From Aestuariivita sp. (GTDB taxonomy: Bacteria > Pseudomonadota > Alphaproteobacteria > Rhodobacterales > Rhodobacteraceae), in the NCBI GenBank assembly GCA_018401465.1, contig JAGYKE010000005.1, forward strand, positions 310,001-374,000: 64,000 nt of DNA, given 5' to 3'. Under the pieces are notes generated by a model. It was not told where the DNA came from. It saw only the letters and a list, made by a program, of their open reading frames with translations, and searched no databases. Numbering within the stretch: position 1 is the stretch's first letter; the number at the start of each line of letters is the position of its first letter. Made by a program: the position numbers and the translations under genes. Positions 56,560 to 64,000 of the stretch are shown here, in pieces.

Positions 56560-56724
56560 TCCAAGGCATCATACTTGGACCTGACGGTCCAAGGCGGCCA
56601 GTCACCCGCCAGCTAAATGGAGGGCGCGGCTGCCTGGCCACCGCTCATCCCCCACCTCCCGCTCAAATCCAAAGTGGCCCAGTTTTGCGCCGCCTCGTGG
56701 CCCAATTTTGCTCCGCCGTTGACA

Positions 56725-58711
56725 CCTGTCAGAGGTATCGAAGGCGATCATCCAGTTCTTCGCGCATTTCCTAGTCGAGCCAAAAACAGAATGGGATTTC
56801 AAGACCAAGCACGACTTTTATACGCACATGGAAAGCCAGGACTTGAGGACGCTGCAGGGCGAAAAGGTCAAGAGCTATGAAGAGCTGCAGATCGCCAACT
56901 GGCTTTACGAAAACGGCGTAGGCTACGAATACGAGCCCATCTACGAGCACAAGGTTTCCGAGGTCGGCAGGAGGGATTACCAGCCTGATTTCCGACTGAC
57001 CGAAAGCGGCATCTACATCGAACATTTCGGCGTACGGCGTGAGAAGGCCCGAGACGGAAGCGAAAGGCTGGTCACGGCGCCATTTGTGGACCACGACGAA
57101 TATCTGGCGGGCATGGACTGGAAACGGAAGGTTCACGCCGAGCATCAAACGACCCTAATCGAGACCTACAGCTATGAGCGGCAGGAGGGTCGTCTGCTGA
57201 CCGGTCTGGCCGAGAAGCTGGCGCCGCATGTCACTCTGAAACCCCGGCCAGTGGACACGATCTATGACCGGATCGTCGAGCTGAAGCAGGTCGATGACTT
57301 TTCCAAGCTGCTCGGAACCTTCCTGCGGAAGTTCAAGAGCGGCGGCTACAGCCTGCAGGATTGCGAGACAAAGTCCGACCAAATGAAGCTTGGCAAGCGC
57401 GGGAGGGCGTTTCTCGACGTCTTTGCGCCGGTGTTCGAGGAATACCAAAAGCGCCTCGCAGGCCGGATCGACTTCGAGGACATGATTCTGCGCGCTGCGC
57501 AATATGCAGAGGACGGCCGTTATGTCAGCCCGTTTCGCCACATCCTTGTCGATGAGTTCCAGGACATTTCCCAAAGCCGCGCCCGGCTGGTGAAGGCACT
57601 GAAGGCGCAACATCCAGATGCGCGCGTCTTTGCCGTGGGCGACGACTGGCAATCGATCTTCCGCTTCGCGGGGTCCGACATCCACCTCATGCGCAATTTC
57701 GGGCGAGAGTTCGGGGGCCTCTTCGATGGAGAAACTGGCGTTCACAGGACCGTCGACCTTGGGCGCACCTTCCGATCGGTCGACCAGATTGCTTCTGCCG
57801 CCCGTACATTTGTTCTGAGGAACCCCGCCCAAATCGACAAGAAGATCGTCCCTGCCGGAACCGCGACCGAACCGGCAATCAAGGTCATTTCCGTTTCGAG
57901 GGGTGAAGATGAGGGGAAACTGTACGAGGTCCTTGCTTCTCAGTCTGCGGCCGTGCCGCCGGAGGCAAAACCCGCGTCGGTACTGCTCCTCGGACGCTAC
58001 CGATTCAACGAACCGGACATGCAGGGTCTGCGGCGCAGTTTTCCGCGGCTAAAGATCAACTTCAAGACCATTCATGCCTCCAAGGGGCTGGAAGCGGACC
58101 ATGTCATCCTGCTCAACGCAGACAGCGGCCGCACGGGGTTCCCGTCGGAGATCGTCGATGACCCGCTATTGTCGCTGGTCTCGCCCGAGGAGGAGGCGTT
58201 CCAGAACGCCGAAGAGCGGCGCGTCATGTATGTGGCGATGACGCGGGCCCGTCATACGCTGGTCATCCTTGCCTCAAATGCCCGGCCGTCTGCCTTCGTA
58301 ACCGAACTGCGCAAAGACCCAGCCTACGGGATCGTGACAGCATCCGGAGCTGAACTTGAAGAGCACGTTTGCGGAGAATGCGGTGGGCGATTGCTGGGCG
58401 TGACGGGTCAAGACGGCCGAATTTGGCATCGCTGTGAGCATATACAACACTGCGGAAACCTTTTGCCCGCCTGCCAATCATGCGGCACAGAGCTGCCACG
58501 CCAAGCCGACGGGACGAGCGAGGTTCGATGTGGGTGTGGTGCCTGCTATCCGACTTGCCCTGCGTGCAAGGACGGGTGGCTGGTCGAGCGTAGCGGTACC
58601 TATGGCAAGTTCCTCGGCTGCGTTCGCTATCCGACATGTACTGGAAAGGCGAAAGTTACCAAAGCCAGACCGGCAGATCGCGCAACACGGAGACGACGCC
58701 GATCGGAGTAA
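56725..58711 (+). pseudogene. UvrD/HelD-type DNA helicase, N-terminal ATPase half lost
   Basis: The frame is open from the end of the IS21 element (LSEVSKAIIQFFAHFL), so the coding remnant begins at 56725; the first ATG is at 56828. What remains is a PD-(D/E)xK-like insert (YQPDFRLTESGIYIEHFG), helicase motifs II (HILVDEFQDIS), III (VGDDWQSIFRFAGSD), V (IHASKGLEADHVILL) and VI (RRVMYVAMTRAR), and a C-terminal zinc region with a topoisomerase-type finger (GKFLGCVRYPTC). The Q motif and Walker A, normally before the insert, are missing. ATPase activity is therefore not expected. Confidence 0.88.
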
Positions 58712-58833
58712 CGAGCGGTGTGCATCACCTCCATCCTAGCTTGCAATCTTTGCCGTTTGCCGAATGTAAAAGCCGAGGCCGACAACTGCCTCCAAGTGAC
58801 CAATGGGCGACTGGCTCCTTCGGAATTCCATAA

Positions 58834-59412
58834 TTACACCGAGTGTCCGGTCGCCACCCCAACGACCACCATCCCCGTCAAATACCACACCGCCGCCATC
58901 AAGATCCCCATATTGAAGGCGAACTCAGTCGCACAGCTCTGCTTGAAGATCTCTCCCGCGAGGAACATGCAGGACCTCTTGCAGAGCTGAACGACAGGGC
59001 AGGACACACATTCCTCCCGGAGGGCGAAATGCGGCGCGGTATCGAGCGCGATGGCGTCAAAGTTGGCAACATGGCAAATCTTGTGCACCCCTTTGGCGCC
59101 GGTGTTCTGGCAGGTCATGACATTCCCGCGCAGGTCGACGGCGATGGCGTCGGGGCTGTCCATTCGGCATTTCTGGCGGAGGGCCTCGATGGGCCGCCGA
59201 CGCTGGATAGCGGCATAGAACTCGTTGATGCGCTCTCCGAGACCGAAGGCATTCGGGTCCTCGACCAGTGCCTCGAAGATCGACCGTGTCAGGCTGTCCA
59301 GCTCAGCGGTCTCAAACCGCCCCGTGCCGATTGCGGTCGCGGCGTCGTAGACATTCACCACGCCCTCGAGGCCGACAAACACATCTGGCCCGACCCTCGC
59401 GGCACTCCGCAC
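58834..59412 (-). pseudogene. Radical-SAM/SPASM maturase, C-terminal fragment
   Basis: The 192-residue reading frame has the cysteine-rich SPASM pattern (KCRMD, VMTCQN, EECVSCPVVQLCKRSC, QSCATE) that binds auxiliary Fe-S clusters. It ends in a hydrophobic tail (FNMGILMAAVWYLTGMVVVGVA). The CxxxCxxC radical-SAM domain that should precede it is absent, and an in-frame stop lies six codons before the GTG at 59412. It is best read as a truncated gene. What it once modified is unknown. Confidence 0.7.
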
Positions 59413-59542
59413 GCGCAGGTGAGTCGTTCAAAATGCAAATAGCTACGCCCAACCACGCAGCTCCACTGCATGTTGTCTCGCTGGATGTCTCGCTGAGAAA
59501 AACAAAGGGGCTAGGGAAATCCGACTAAGTAACTGATTTTAC

Positions 59543-59618
59543 TGGTGCCCCCAGAGAGACTCGAACTCCCGACCCACTGATTACAAATCAGTTGCTCTAC
59601 CAGCTGAGCTATAGGGGC
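59543..59618 (-). tRNA. tRNA-Thr (TGT)
   Basis: The minus strand gives a 76-base cloverleaf. The acceptor GCCCCTA pairs with TGGGGGC, followed by A-CCA (encoded). The anticodon stem CTGAT/ATCAG holds anticodon TGT, and the T-arm loop is TTCGAGT. Its 3' end faces the IS-rich block, a common arrangement at integration sites. Confidence 0.97.
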
Positions 59619-59632
59619 GCCGTGGGCGGAGG

Positions 59633-60187
59633 CTATGCCAAACGGCCCCCGGCATTGCAACCGAAATCGCGGGCCCCGCCTTCGGAAACGCCTGCGCGGG
59701 CGGCCCAGGCGTCGAGCGCGGCAGGGTCGGGGGCAACGTGTTCGGCCAGCCCGTCCGCGAAGGCAAGGAAGGCCGCAATGTTGCGCGATCCGACGCCGAC
59801 CAGAACGGGCGTGCCCTGCGCCAGCGCGGCCCCGATCACGTCACGGAAGCCCGCGCCCGTTTCCTCGTGCCGGCCGAACTTGTTGAGGATCAGCAGATCG
59901 CACCCGGCGGCGGCGATGCGTTCGACCCGCGCCACCGCGTCTTGCAGCGCGCCGGTGTCGAGCCGGCAGCCCGTCGCGCCGGGCCCGAGGTCCTGTGAGA
60001 TGCGGATCGCCTGCCCTCCCGGCAGAAGGCGCAGTTCCATCCCGCAGGGCCCGTCGCAGGGGGGCGGGGCGTTGATCTGCACGCAACCGGCCAGCCGCAG
60101 GCCGCGCGCCTGCAGACAATCGGCCCAGCGCGCGAGCAGACGGTCGGTTCCGCCCTTGTCGGGGGCGCAGGTCCAGGCCAGGCTCAT
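59633..60187 (-). CDS. DUF2478-like protein
   Basis: This 184-residue protein contains CVQINAPPPCDGPCGMELRLLPGG and DLLILNKFGRHEETGAGFRDVIG, which I recognise as DUF2478, a family near molybdenum-cofactor genes in alphaproteobacteria and related to THEP1-like NTPases. A Walker A is not obvious in this copy. The function is not established. Confidence 0.78.
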   Translation of the reverse strand: MSLAWTCAPDKGGTDRLLARWADCLQARGLRLAGCVQINAPPPCDGPCGMELRLLPGGQAIRISQDLGPGATGCRLDTGALQDAVARVERIAAAGCDLLILNKFGRHEETGAGFRDVIGAALAQGTPVLVGVGSRNIAAFLAFADGLAEHVAPDPAALDAWAARAGVSEGGARDFGCNAGGRLA

Positions 60188-60385
60188 GGCCGCGCCCCGG
60201 CCCGGGCGCGGTTGGCGTCGAGCAGGTTGTGAACCATGGCTGCCTGCGTTGTCCTTTCGCGGATGCGCGCAGGGTGCCGGTTGCGCAGGCTCAGGGCAAC
60301 CGGTCTTTTCGACGTTCGAAGCGTTTGACGCGTGGCGGCTTGCAGGCTAGGCCAGAGGCAAGGGCTGGCGGCATCCCGGGGGATC

Positions 60386-61256
60386 ATGCAGATCATCGTT
60401 CATACCGGCGCGCATTTCACGGACGACGACCGTCTGATCAAATGCCTGCTGCGCAACAAGGACGATTTCTCGAAGCACGGCATCGCGGTGCCCGGGCCGG
60501 TACCGCACGCTTCTGCGTCAGACGCTGTCGTCGCTGCGCAACGCCCCCCCGCAGGACAATGCGCGCGAGGTTCTGCTGGACGCGATCCTCGATCACGAAG
60601 TCGCCGATCGGGTACTGCTGTCCAACCCGCAGTTCTTCGGCATGGCCAAGGCGGCGGTGCGGGGCGACCGGCTTTATCCGGCGGCGGGCGAACGGATGAA
60701 CGGCCTTGCCCAGCTGTTTCCGGGCGACCAGATCGAGATGTTCATGGCGGTCTGCAATCCGGCGACGTTCCTGCCGCAGGTGCTCAAGCGCAGCGAGGAA
60801 GGCAGCGTTCACGCCCTTCTGGGCGGCACCGATCCACGGCGTCTGCGGTGGTCGGACATGATCGCCGAGGTGCGCGAGGCCGCGCCCGACGTGCCGGTCA
60901 CAATCTGGTGCAACGAGGACACGCCGCTCATCTGGTCGGAGATCGTCCGCGAGATGGCGGGCCTCGATCATGGCGAGAAGATCCAGGGCGGGTTCGATCT
61001 CCTGCGCGAGATCATGAGCCCTGAGGGCATGAAGCGCTTCCGCGCCTACCTGCACGAGCACCCGGTGATGAGCGAAATGCAGAAGCGCCGCGTGATGGCG
61101 GCGTTTCTGGACAAGTTCGCGCTGGACGAGGCACTCGAGGAAGAGATCGACATCCCCGGCTGGACCGCGGATCTGGTGGACGAGATCACCGAGCTGTACG
61201 AGGAAGACGTCTTTCAGCTGCAGCGCATCCCCGGCGTGCACTTCATCTCGCCCTGA
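60386..61256 (+). pseudogene. Conserved hypothetical gene with +1 frameshift at about 60497
   Basis: The first part reads MQIIVHTGAHFTDDDRLIKC in one frame up to VPG (60488-60496). The rest reads RYRTLLRQTLSSLRN onward in the next frame, from 60498 to the stop at 61256. One extra base (or two missing) at CCC-GGG-C-CGG causes the shift. Beyond it the protein continues without a stop for about 250 residues, including FPGDQIEMFMAVCNPATFL. The intact product would be about 290 aa. This may be a recent pseudogene, a sequencing error or a recoding site. The family is conserved in Rhodobacterales from memory, with no known function. Confidence 0.7.
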
Positions 61257-61265
61257 GGGCGGGCC

Positions 61266-61526
61266 TCAGCGCATGCCGAGCGCTTCCTTGTAAAGCTCGA
61301 GGATCGCCTCTTCTTCGGCGATGTCGTCGCGGTCGCGTTTGCGCAGCGCGATGATCTTGCGCATCACCTTCGTGTCGTAGCCGCGCCCCTTGGCTTCGGC
61401 CATGACCTCTTTCTGCTGGTCGGCGATGTCCTTCTTTTCCGCCTCGAGCCGTTCGAAGCGTTCGACGAAGGACCGCAGTTCGTCGGCGGTGACGTTGTAG
61501 TTTACGTCCGGGGTCGTGTCGGTCAT
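61266..61526 (-). CDS. gapR: Nucleoid-associated protein GapR (DUF2312)
   Basis: GapR (86 aa) binds overtwisted AT-rich DNA ahead of replication and transcription in alphaproteobacteria. The sequence is the typical all-helical form: LRSFVERFERLEAEKKDI, AEAKGRGYDTKVMRKIIALR and ILELYKEALG. The length is normal and the gene stands alone, converging with the frameshifted gene. Confidence 0.96.
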   Translation of the reverse strand: MTDTTPDVNYNVTADELRSFVERFERLEAEKKDIADQQKEVMAEAKGRGYDTKVMRKIIALRKRDRDDIAEEEAILELYKEALGMR

Positions 61527-61647
61527 CTGGGGCTCCGTCGTTGATTGCGACCCTGCTAGCGCCCGCTGCAGCCCTTCGCAAGACGCAGCCGGTCATCCCT
61601 GCGTCGCTTTCGCAACTTGATCGGGTGTCTCGCCGGATTTACAGTTG

Positions 61648-61830
61648 GAGGTGCTTTGGTTCGGCGGGGCGACTCGCCGTGAAAAGGGAACGCGGTGCGG
61701 GGGCAACCCCAACTCCGCGACTGCCCCCGCAACTGTAGGCGGCGAGCGAGGTCGGCATATACCACTGGGGCGACAGCCCCGGGAAGGTCCGGCCAAGCGA
61801 TGACCCGCAAGTCAGGAGACCTGCCAGAGC
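61648..61830 (+). promoter_or_regulatory. Cobalamin (adenosylcobalamin) riboswitch
   Basis: Conserved blocks occur in order: GGTGCTTTGGTTCG near the 5' end, GAAAAGGGAA (about 61680), GACTGCCCCCGCAACTGTA (the B12-box core, about 61720), CCACTGGGGCGACAGCCCC with GGGAAGG, and GTCAGGAGACCTGCC at the 3' end. It precedes the btuB-like gene and should lower its expression when cobalamin is plentiful. Confidence 0.96.
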
Positions 61831-61965
61831 GTTCACCTTCGACCGGTGCGGGGCGCGCCGGGCCGGGCGGCGTCTGATCCGCAGTGGTGGCACCCTCACC
61901 GTCTGCGGAAGGGCGCGATCCTTTCCAATGGCATCCCTTGCTATGTCAGGAAAGGACCTGAACAC

Positions 61966-63915
61966 ATGAGATTCATACTGGGATCGGCGTCTGCTGCCGC
62001 CCTTGCCTTGGGCTGCGGCGGCGCCATGGCGCAGGGCTTCGATCTGGGCGAAATCGTGGTGACCGCAACCGCCACGCCCCTTCAGAAGAACAGGACCGGC
62101 AGTTCGATCCAAAGCCTCGAGGCCGAGGACGAATTGTCGGTGCCGGGCGATCTGCAGCTGACCGACGCGCTGCAACGGCTGCCCGGGGTCAAGATCGTCC
62201 AGAACGGACCTCCGGGCACCATCGCCGATCTGCAGATCCGCGGCGCGCAGGAACAATACACCGCCGTCTATGTGGACGGCATCAAGGTGAACGACCCCTC
62301 CGCGACCTCGGGGCAATACGGAAACTTCGGCGCCTTCGGGCTGGGCGCGGTGCGCGGCGTCGAGGTTCTGAAAGGATCGCAATCCGCGCTTTACGGCGGT
62401 TCGGCCGTGGCCGGGGTGGTCAACATTTTCACCCTGCCCGATCTCGACGCGGCCGAAGGCGACCGGCAGCGTGCCGATGTCATGTTCGGCAGCTACGGCA
62501 CGGCGGCGGCCTCGTACAGCTTCAGCCGGACGCGCGGCGACTGGGCGCTGGCCTTCGGGCTGTCGCATTTCAGGACCGACGGGTTCTCGGCCGGGGACGA
62601 AAACCGCGGCAACACCGAAGACGACGGCGCGCGGCAGACCCGGTTCAGCTTTGGTGTCGCCTGGCAGGCCACCGACAGCCTGCGCATCGGCATCAACGGG
62701 TTCCACTCGACCGGCGAGGCGGAGTTCGACGAAGGCACCGGTTTCGGGGCGGTCGACGGCACGCCCGGCGATGAAACCGGCACGCGCGACGAAACCGGCC
62801 TGCGCGCCTTCGCCACGATCGACACGGGCGGCGCCTGGAGTCATGAATTCGCGGCCTCTTCGTTCAACGTGGAGCGCAGCCAGGACTCGCTCAGCGTGGC
62901 ACCGGGCAGCTTCGGCACCTTTGCAAGCCGGTTCGAAGGTGAACGTCAGCGGTTCGACTGGCAATCGACCGGCCAGATCAGCCAAGATCTGCGCCTGAGT
63001 TTCGGCGCCGATTTCGAGAAGCTGACCTCGAAGGACACCTCCATTCCCGGCGGGCGGGCCGATACCTACAACCGCGGTATCTTCGCCGAGGCGCTGTTCA
63101 GCCCCTCTGCTGATCTAGATATCGTCGCCATGCTGCGACATGACGACAATTCGCAGTTCGGGGGCAAGACGACAGGCAGGCTTGCCCTCAGCTATCGGCC
63201 GACCGATGCCCTGACCCTGCGCGGGATGGTGGCGACGGGGTTCCGCGCGCCTGTCCCGTCGGAGCTGTTCAGCGCCTTTCCCGATCCGCTTTATCCGTTC
63301 TTCGGCAATCCCGCCCTCGCCCCCGAAGAAAGCCAGAGTTTCGAGCTGGGCTTCGACCTTGCCATCGCGGACGGCAACGGCCTGTTCAGCGCGACCGCCT
63401 TCCGCAACGAGATCGACAATCTGGTGCAGTATGCGCCCTGCCCCGTCACGGACGATTTCGTGTTCTTCTCCTGCGACCCGGGCACCATTTCGACAGTGAA
63501 CAACGTGCCGGGCACGACGACCTATCAGGGGGTGGAGCTGCAATATGCGCATGCGTTCTCGGACCGGGTGGAGATGACGCTGGCCTATACCTATCTCGAC
63601 GCCGCAACGGCGGCCGGTGCCCGGCTTCCCCGGGTGGCCGAGCATGAGGTGTTCCTCGGCCTCGACTTCGGCCTGGGCGACCGGCTCAGCACGCAGATCG
63701 GTGTCACGCATCAGGCCGGGCGCGCGCCTGACATATCCCCCCCGCAACCGCTTGCGGATTTCACGGTCGTCGATCTGGGCTTCACCTATGACGTGACGGA
63801 TACCGCGCAGGCCTATCTCGCGGTCAAGAACCTCTTCGACGAACAATACCAGCAGGTCGCGGGCTTCGGAACGTCGGACCGCGCGGTCTATGTCGGCTTC
63901 CGTGCGAACTTCTAG
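61966..63915 (+). CDS. btuB: TonB-dependent vitamin B12 receptor (BtuB-like)
   Basis: This is an outer-membrane receptor (649 aa). The signal peptide ends AMAQG (about 24), and the TonB box region EIVVTATATP follows. The plug domain is about residues 45-155 (LQLTDALQRLPGV, LKGSQSALYGGSAVAGVVNI) and the 22-strand barrel ends in YVGFRANF with a terminal aromatic. AGGAAAGGACCTG precedes the ATG. The riboswitch upstream and btuF-like gene downstream support cobalamin or a related corrinoid as ligand. Confidence 0.93.
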   Translation: MRFILGSASAAALALGCGGAMAQGFDLGEIVVTATATPLQKNRTGSSIQSLEAEDELSVPGDLQLTDALQRLPGVKIVQNGPPGTIADLQIRGAQEQYTAVYVDGIKVNDPSATSGQYGNFGAFGLGAVRGVEVLKGSQSALYGGSAVAGVVNIFTLPDLDAAEGDRQRADVMFGSYGTAAASYSFSRTRGDWALAFGLSHFRTDGFSAGDENRGNTEDDGARQTRFSFGVAWQATDSLRIGINGFHSTGEAEFDEGTGFGAVDGTPGDETGTRDETGLRAFATIDTGGAWSHEFAASSFNVERSQDSLSVAPGSFGTFASRFEGERQRFDWQSTGQISQDLRLSFGADFEKLTSKDTSIPGGRADTYNRGIFAEALFSPSADLDIVAMLRHDDNSQFGGKTTGRLALSYRPTDALTLRGMVATGFRAPVPSELFSAFPDPLYPFFGNPALAPEESQSFELGFDLAIADGNGLFSATAFRNEIDNLVQYAPCPVTDDFVFFSCDPGTISTVNNVPGTTTYQGVELQYAHAFSDRVEMTLAYTYLDAATAAGARLPRVAEHEVFLGLDFGLGDRLSTQIGVTHQAGRAPDISPPQPLADFTVVDLGFTYDVTDTAQAYLAVKNLFDEQYQQVAGFGTSDRAVYVGFRANF

Positions 63916-64000
63916 GTTCATATCCCTTGTCGCCGCGCTGGCGTTGTCCGGCGCGGCGGCGGCCGGGCCGCCCGAAAGGGTCGTCTCGGTCAACCTGTGC
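63902..64000 (+). CDS. btuF: Periplasmic cobalamin-binding protein (BtuF-like), start only
   Basis: The GTG at 63902 overlaps the btuB end by 14 bases in another frame. The 33 visible residues form a signal peptide (ISLVAALALSGAAAAG) followed by PPERVVSVNLC, the usual N-terminus of Fe3+/cobalamin-type binding proteins. The rest lies beyond the window. BtuF is inferred from context. Confidence 0.75.
   Translation, partial: MRTSRFISLVAALALSGAAAAGPPERVVSVNLC

Larger units (their letters stand above)
54192..56724 (+). mobile_element. IS21-family insertion sequence, complete
   Basis: The element of about 2.53 kb contains istA and istB. The ends are imperfect inverted repeats: TGGGAACGGCGG at 54192 against TGTCAACGGCGG read inward from 56724. 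The subterminal GCAAAACTGGGCCAC (54205-54219) occurs on the right twice in reverse orientation (about 56677-56713). Multiple terminal repeats of this kind are typical of IS21. I could not find a clear target duplication. It has replaced or cut both the IS110 fragment and a helicase gene. Confidence 0.85.

Noticed and set aside
54185-56732. Target-site duplication around the IS21 element
   Set aside because: The flanks (TGCCGAA on the left, CCTGTCA on the right) do not match, so simple insertion is not supported.
59543-59572. Attachment-site duplication of the tRNA-Thr 3' end
   Set aside because: I looked for the same tRNA 3' sequence near the left edge of the accessory block (45.4-45.5 kb) and inside it and did not find it; no integrase gene is present.
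60497-60497. Programmed +1 frameshift in the conserved gene
   Set aside because: CCC-GGG-C is not a known +1 site with a stop codon or rare codon in place, so mutation or sequencing error is more likely; kept only as an option in the findings.

Overview
The window is about 64 kb of GC-rich DNA that reads as the chromosome of an alphaproteobacterium of the Rhodobacterales (Roseobacter/Paracoccus group). The evidence is the RpoH and RpoD proteins, GapR, an MmcB-like protein, two small proteins typical of this order (6641-6943 and 8830-9018), heterotetrameric sarcosine oxidase, and a tRNA-His without the encoded G-1. This assignment comes from family recognition, not from a database search.

Positions 1-30 kb are mostly core genome. 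They hold gatB, rpoH with its promoter and terminator, an RluD-type pseudouridine synthase, tRNA-His, a sulfite-oxidase-family enzyme, mmcB and a structured non-coding RNA that may be 6S RNA. A riboflavin cluster follows on the minus strand (nrdR-ribD, then ribE-ribB-ribH-nusB). It is split by three capsule genes on the plus strand (kpsS-like, a lipoprotein exporter, kpsC-like). Next come rpoD with a translationally coupled GIY-YIG-like gene, dnaG, and the soxBDAG sarcosine oxidase operon. The ribB product carries a GTP-cyclohydrolase-II-like half that lacks the zinc cysteines, so the first riboflavin step must be encoded elsewhere.

Positions 30.8-45.4 kb hold pyruvate carboxylase, tRNA-Gly with a good promoter and a TRIC/UPF0126 membrane protein. 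An eight-gene minus-strand operon (35260-42854) follows: an NMT1/THI5-type ABC importer, an amidohydrolase, an FAD oxidoreductase, two flavodoxin-fold quinone reductases and a 2-oxoglutarate/Fe(II) oxygenase. A glutamine-synthetase-family ligase diverges from it across a short region with a perfect 8-bp inverted repeat. This looks like a complete uptake and catabolic system for an unknown nitrogenous compound, and is the best candidate for an undescribed pathway.

Positions 45.4-59.5 kb are a damaged accessory block. A restriction-methyltransferase gene is cut by an intact IS3-family element (26-bp perfect inverted repeats, no target duplication). The other side of the element is the tail of a type I secretion ATPase, so the element marks a deletion or rearrangement. 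The surviving secretion genes (HlyD-like protein, TIGR03032-like protein, SPINDLY/OGT-like glycosyltransferase) are followed by two fused IS110 remnants, a complete IS21-family element, a helicase that has lost its Walker A half, and a fragment of a radical-SAM/SPASM protein. The block ends at tRNA-Thr.

Positions 59.5-64 kb return to core-like content: a DUF2478-like protein, a conserved gene with a +1 frameshift, gapR, and a cobalamin riboswitch in front of a btuB-like TonB receptor overlapping the start of a btuF-like gene that runs off the window. No CRISPR array was seen, and no gene-free stretch exceeds 300 bases.
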